DNA from: Comamonadaceae bacterium
Lineage (GTDB): Bacteria > Pseudomonadota > Gammaproteobacteria > Burkholderiales > Burkholderiaceae_C
Direction of reading: 5' to 3'
Assembly: GCA_021299555.1 (NCBI GenBank)
Contig: JAJTGH010000058.1
Span: forward strand, 1-33,381
DNA length: 33,381 nt
Within the stretch, counting starts at the first letter, position 1. The number at the start of each line of letters is the position of its first letter. This document shows positions 32,341 to 33,381 of the stretch, one piece after another. Under the pieces are notes generated by a model. It had not been told where the DNA came from and ran no database searches. It saw only the letters and a program-made list of their open reading frames with translations. The translations under genes were made by a program, and so were the position numbers.

Positions 32341-33217
32341 GGACCAATTCAAAACTCACCCCGCCGAACCAAGTCTTGGTCAAGGCACCGCGATTTTCAG
32401 TGTGTACGGACTTGGACTGAACGAATTCCACGCCCTGCCCAGACAAGTGGGCCACCGTGCCCAACACATCGCTGGTGCCCATGGCCATGCGCTGCAACTG
32501 CTCATCGCCCTCCACGTCAAGCACGCCGGCCTCCGGCTCGATGAGCTGGACGTAAAAGCGCGAGGCCGCCGGGCAAGGACTTTGCAGAATTCGGCCCTTG
32601 GGCAGGATGCCAAAACGCTGCTCACCCGGCACCTCGGAAAAACCAAACAGCTCCCGGTAAAACTCGGTCCAATCGGCCGTGCGTTCATTGCCGATGTACT
32701 GGACCACGCCGAAAAAATGCAGCCCCGCGAAGGCCGGCGGATGTGGATTGACGCCAGGAATCGGCACGAAGTCGACGTCGTAGATCGAGAACCGCTCATA
32801 GCGGTCGACAAAATAAATGCGGCTCGAGCCTACGCCATGGACGGCGGGGATGTTGAGCTCCATCACCTCGACCCGGGTCGGTACCGCCCAGGCACCGCGC
32901 TCAAGCGCCCGGCGGTAAGCGGCACTGGCATCACGCACCCGCAGTGCGATGGCAGCGAGCCAGGGTTTTTCACCGTTGCTCACAGATCCGGCAAGTTGTG
33001 GCAAATGCGCATTCAAGATCACGTTGATGCGCCCCTGACGATACAGCAGCACCTCACGCGAGCGGTGACGGGCCACCGGCTTGAAGCCCATCATCTCGAG
33101 CACCTGACCCAGCGCCTGCGGCCTGGAAGTGGCATATTCAATAAATTCGATGCCGTCGAGCCCCAGCGGGTTGGCAACTTCAGAAATGGCTTCACGCTGA
33201 CGGACAGTTGAACTCAT
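32324..33217 (-). CDS. HPPD-like (VOC) protein, probable partner domain of a split 3-dehydroshikimate dehydratase
   Basis: The 297-residue product from ATG 33217 (MSSTVRQREAISEVANPLGLDGIEF) has two vicinal-oxygen-chelate domains (about 18-140 and 165-290) like 4-hydroxyphenylpyruvate dioxygenase: GIEFIEYATS, YFVDRY, AGLHFFGVVQYIGNER, FYRELFGF, GILPKGRILQSPC, FYVQLIEP and VSFELVHDE. The middle metal ligand of true HPPDs is not obvious. It is therefore more likely the equivalent of the C-terminal half of QuiC-type dehydratases than a tyrosine-pathway enzyme. It is the first gene of the pca block and overlaps the dehydratase-like gene by 17 bp or abuts it, depending on the start used there. Confidence 0.72.
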   Translation of the reverse strand: MSSTVRQREAISEVANPLGLDGIEFIEYATSRPQALGQVLEMMGFKPVARHRSREVLLYRQGRINVILNAHLPQLAGSVSNGEKPWLAAIALRVRDASAAYRRALERGAWAVPTRVEVMELNIPAVHGVGSSRIYFVDRYERFSIYDVDFVPIPGVNPHPPAFAGLHFFGVVQYIGNERTADWTEFYRELFGFSEVPGEQRFGILPKGRILQSPCPAASRFYVQLIEPEAGVLDVEGDEQLQRMAMGTSDVLGTVAHLSGQGVEFVQSKSVHTENRGALTKTWFGGVSFELVHDERV

Positions 33218-33319
33218 GAGGTCGACCCGTGGATGTCTTGACATACGGGGCTTGGGGCCCCTGCACCAAATCGCACTGTAAGGGCAGCCCGCCCAGGCAA
33301 GCGAGTTCAAGCAAGGTAT

Positions 33320-33350
33320 TGCGCGATTAGTAACTTATAATGCGCGATAA
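33320..33350. repeat. Tandem 10-bp repeat, candidate operator
   Basis: TGCGCGATTA (33320-33329) and TGCGCGATAA (33341-33350) are direct repeats exactly 21 bp apart, two helical turns. They sit in the leader region upstream of the pca block and overlap candidate promoters on both strands. This is the layout expected for a regulator binding one face of the DNA. Confidence 0.5.
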
Positions 33351-33354
33351 ACAA
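33326..33354 (-). promoter_or_regulatory. Candidate promoter of the protocatechuate block
   Basis: On the minus strand TTGTTT (33349-33354) and ACTAAT (33326-33331) are separated by 17 bp, each with four of six consensus bases. It would give a leader of about 100 nt before the HPPD-like gene. The tandem repeat overlaps both the spacer and the -10. Confidence 0.4.
33336..33341 (+). promoter_or_regulatory. Candidate -10 box for a rightward gene beyond the window
   Basis: A perfect TATAAT on the plus strand with no recognisable -35 17 bp upstream. The final 31 bp of the window contain no start of a gene that I can call. It may drive a divergent regulator or transport gene outside the window. 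Confidence 0.3.
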
Positions 33355-33381
33355 TCATTACGAGGGTTTTTACTGATTTAT

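Noticed and set aside
1-33381. Defence systems, prophage, insertion sequences, CRISPR, tRNA or rRNA
   Set aside because: I looked for transposase, integrase, Cas, toxin-antitoxin and restriction motifs, repeat-spacer arrays and tRNA-like cloverleaf sequences, and saw none. The window is core and metabolic gene content.

Overview
The window is a GC-rich, gene-dense stretch of a betaproteobacterial chromosome. The gene order and the protein sequences (2-oxoglutarate dehydrogenase, ZapE, ScpB-RluB, and a PcaB resembling the Comamonadaceae type) point to Burkholderiales, most likely Comamonadaceae (Limnohabitans/Rhodoferax-like). The genus is inference. I see no tRNA, rRNA, CRISPR array, insertion sequence or phage gene, and no gene-free stretch longer than about 180 bp.

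Layout. (1) 1-9447, all on the minus strand, is a housekeeping series read right to left: rluD, scpB, rluB, ndk, rlmN, pilF, rodZ, ispG, hisS and the start of a yfgM-like gene. The rlmN-to-yfgM part is the classic proteobacterial cluster, tightly packed with overlapping stops and starts. (2) bamD (9475-10287, plus) diverges from rluD and overlaps the 3' end of a DinG/YoaA helicase gene. (3) 10256-19588, minus, is sucA-sucB-lpdA (2-oxoglutarate dehydrogenase complex), then zapE, a small exported protein and the helicase. (4) 19767-23403, minus, is an SDR oxidoreductase, acuI and prpE: activation of short acids to CoA esters and reduction of acryloyl-CoA. (5) 23485-25857, plus, holds a TPR-methyltransferase and a WecA/MraY-type sugar-phosphate transferase. 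(6) 25876-28796, minus, holds arfB, an alpha/beta hydrolase, an RfaH-like antiterminator and a NYN-domain protein. (7) 28873-33217, minus, is a protocatechuate block: two genes that together look like a split 3-dehydroshikimate dehydratase, then pcaB, pcaC and pcaD. The ring-cleavage dioxygenase genes (pcaGH) are not in the window.

The most striking observation is a repeated defect. Four unrelated, highly conserved genes (hisS, ispG, sucA, prpE) each lack one internal segment of about 38-53 codons, and in each case the missing piece is among the most conserved parts of the protein: HisRS motif 2, the third Fe-S cysteine and NGPGE block of IspG, the HGYEGQGPEHSSARLER block of SucA, and the GWVVGHSYIVYGPL block of PrpE. 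Two losses keep frame and two break it. HisRS and IspG should be essential, so the likeliest explanation is an assembly artefact in which contigs ending at sequence shared with related strains were joined without the missing bases. A real biological cause cannot be excluded from sequence alone. A fifth, smaller lesion shifts the frame at the C-terminal tail of rluB.

Other items worth checking are a 23-bp near-perfect palindrome before the sugar-phosphate transferase gene, an 8-8-8 inverted repeat in the SDR/methyltransferase divergent region, a tandem 10-bp repeat 21 bp apart in the promoter region at the right edge, and a nested hairpin between ndk and rlmN.
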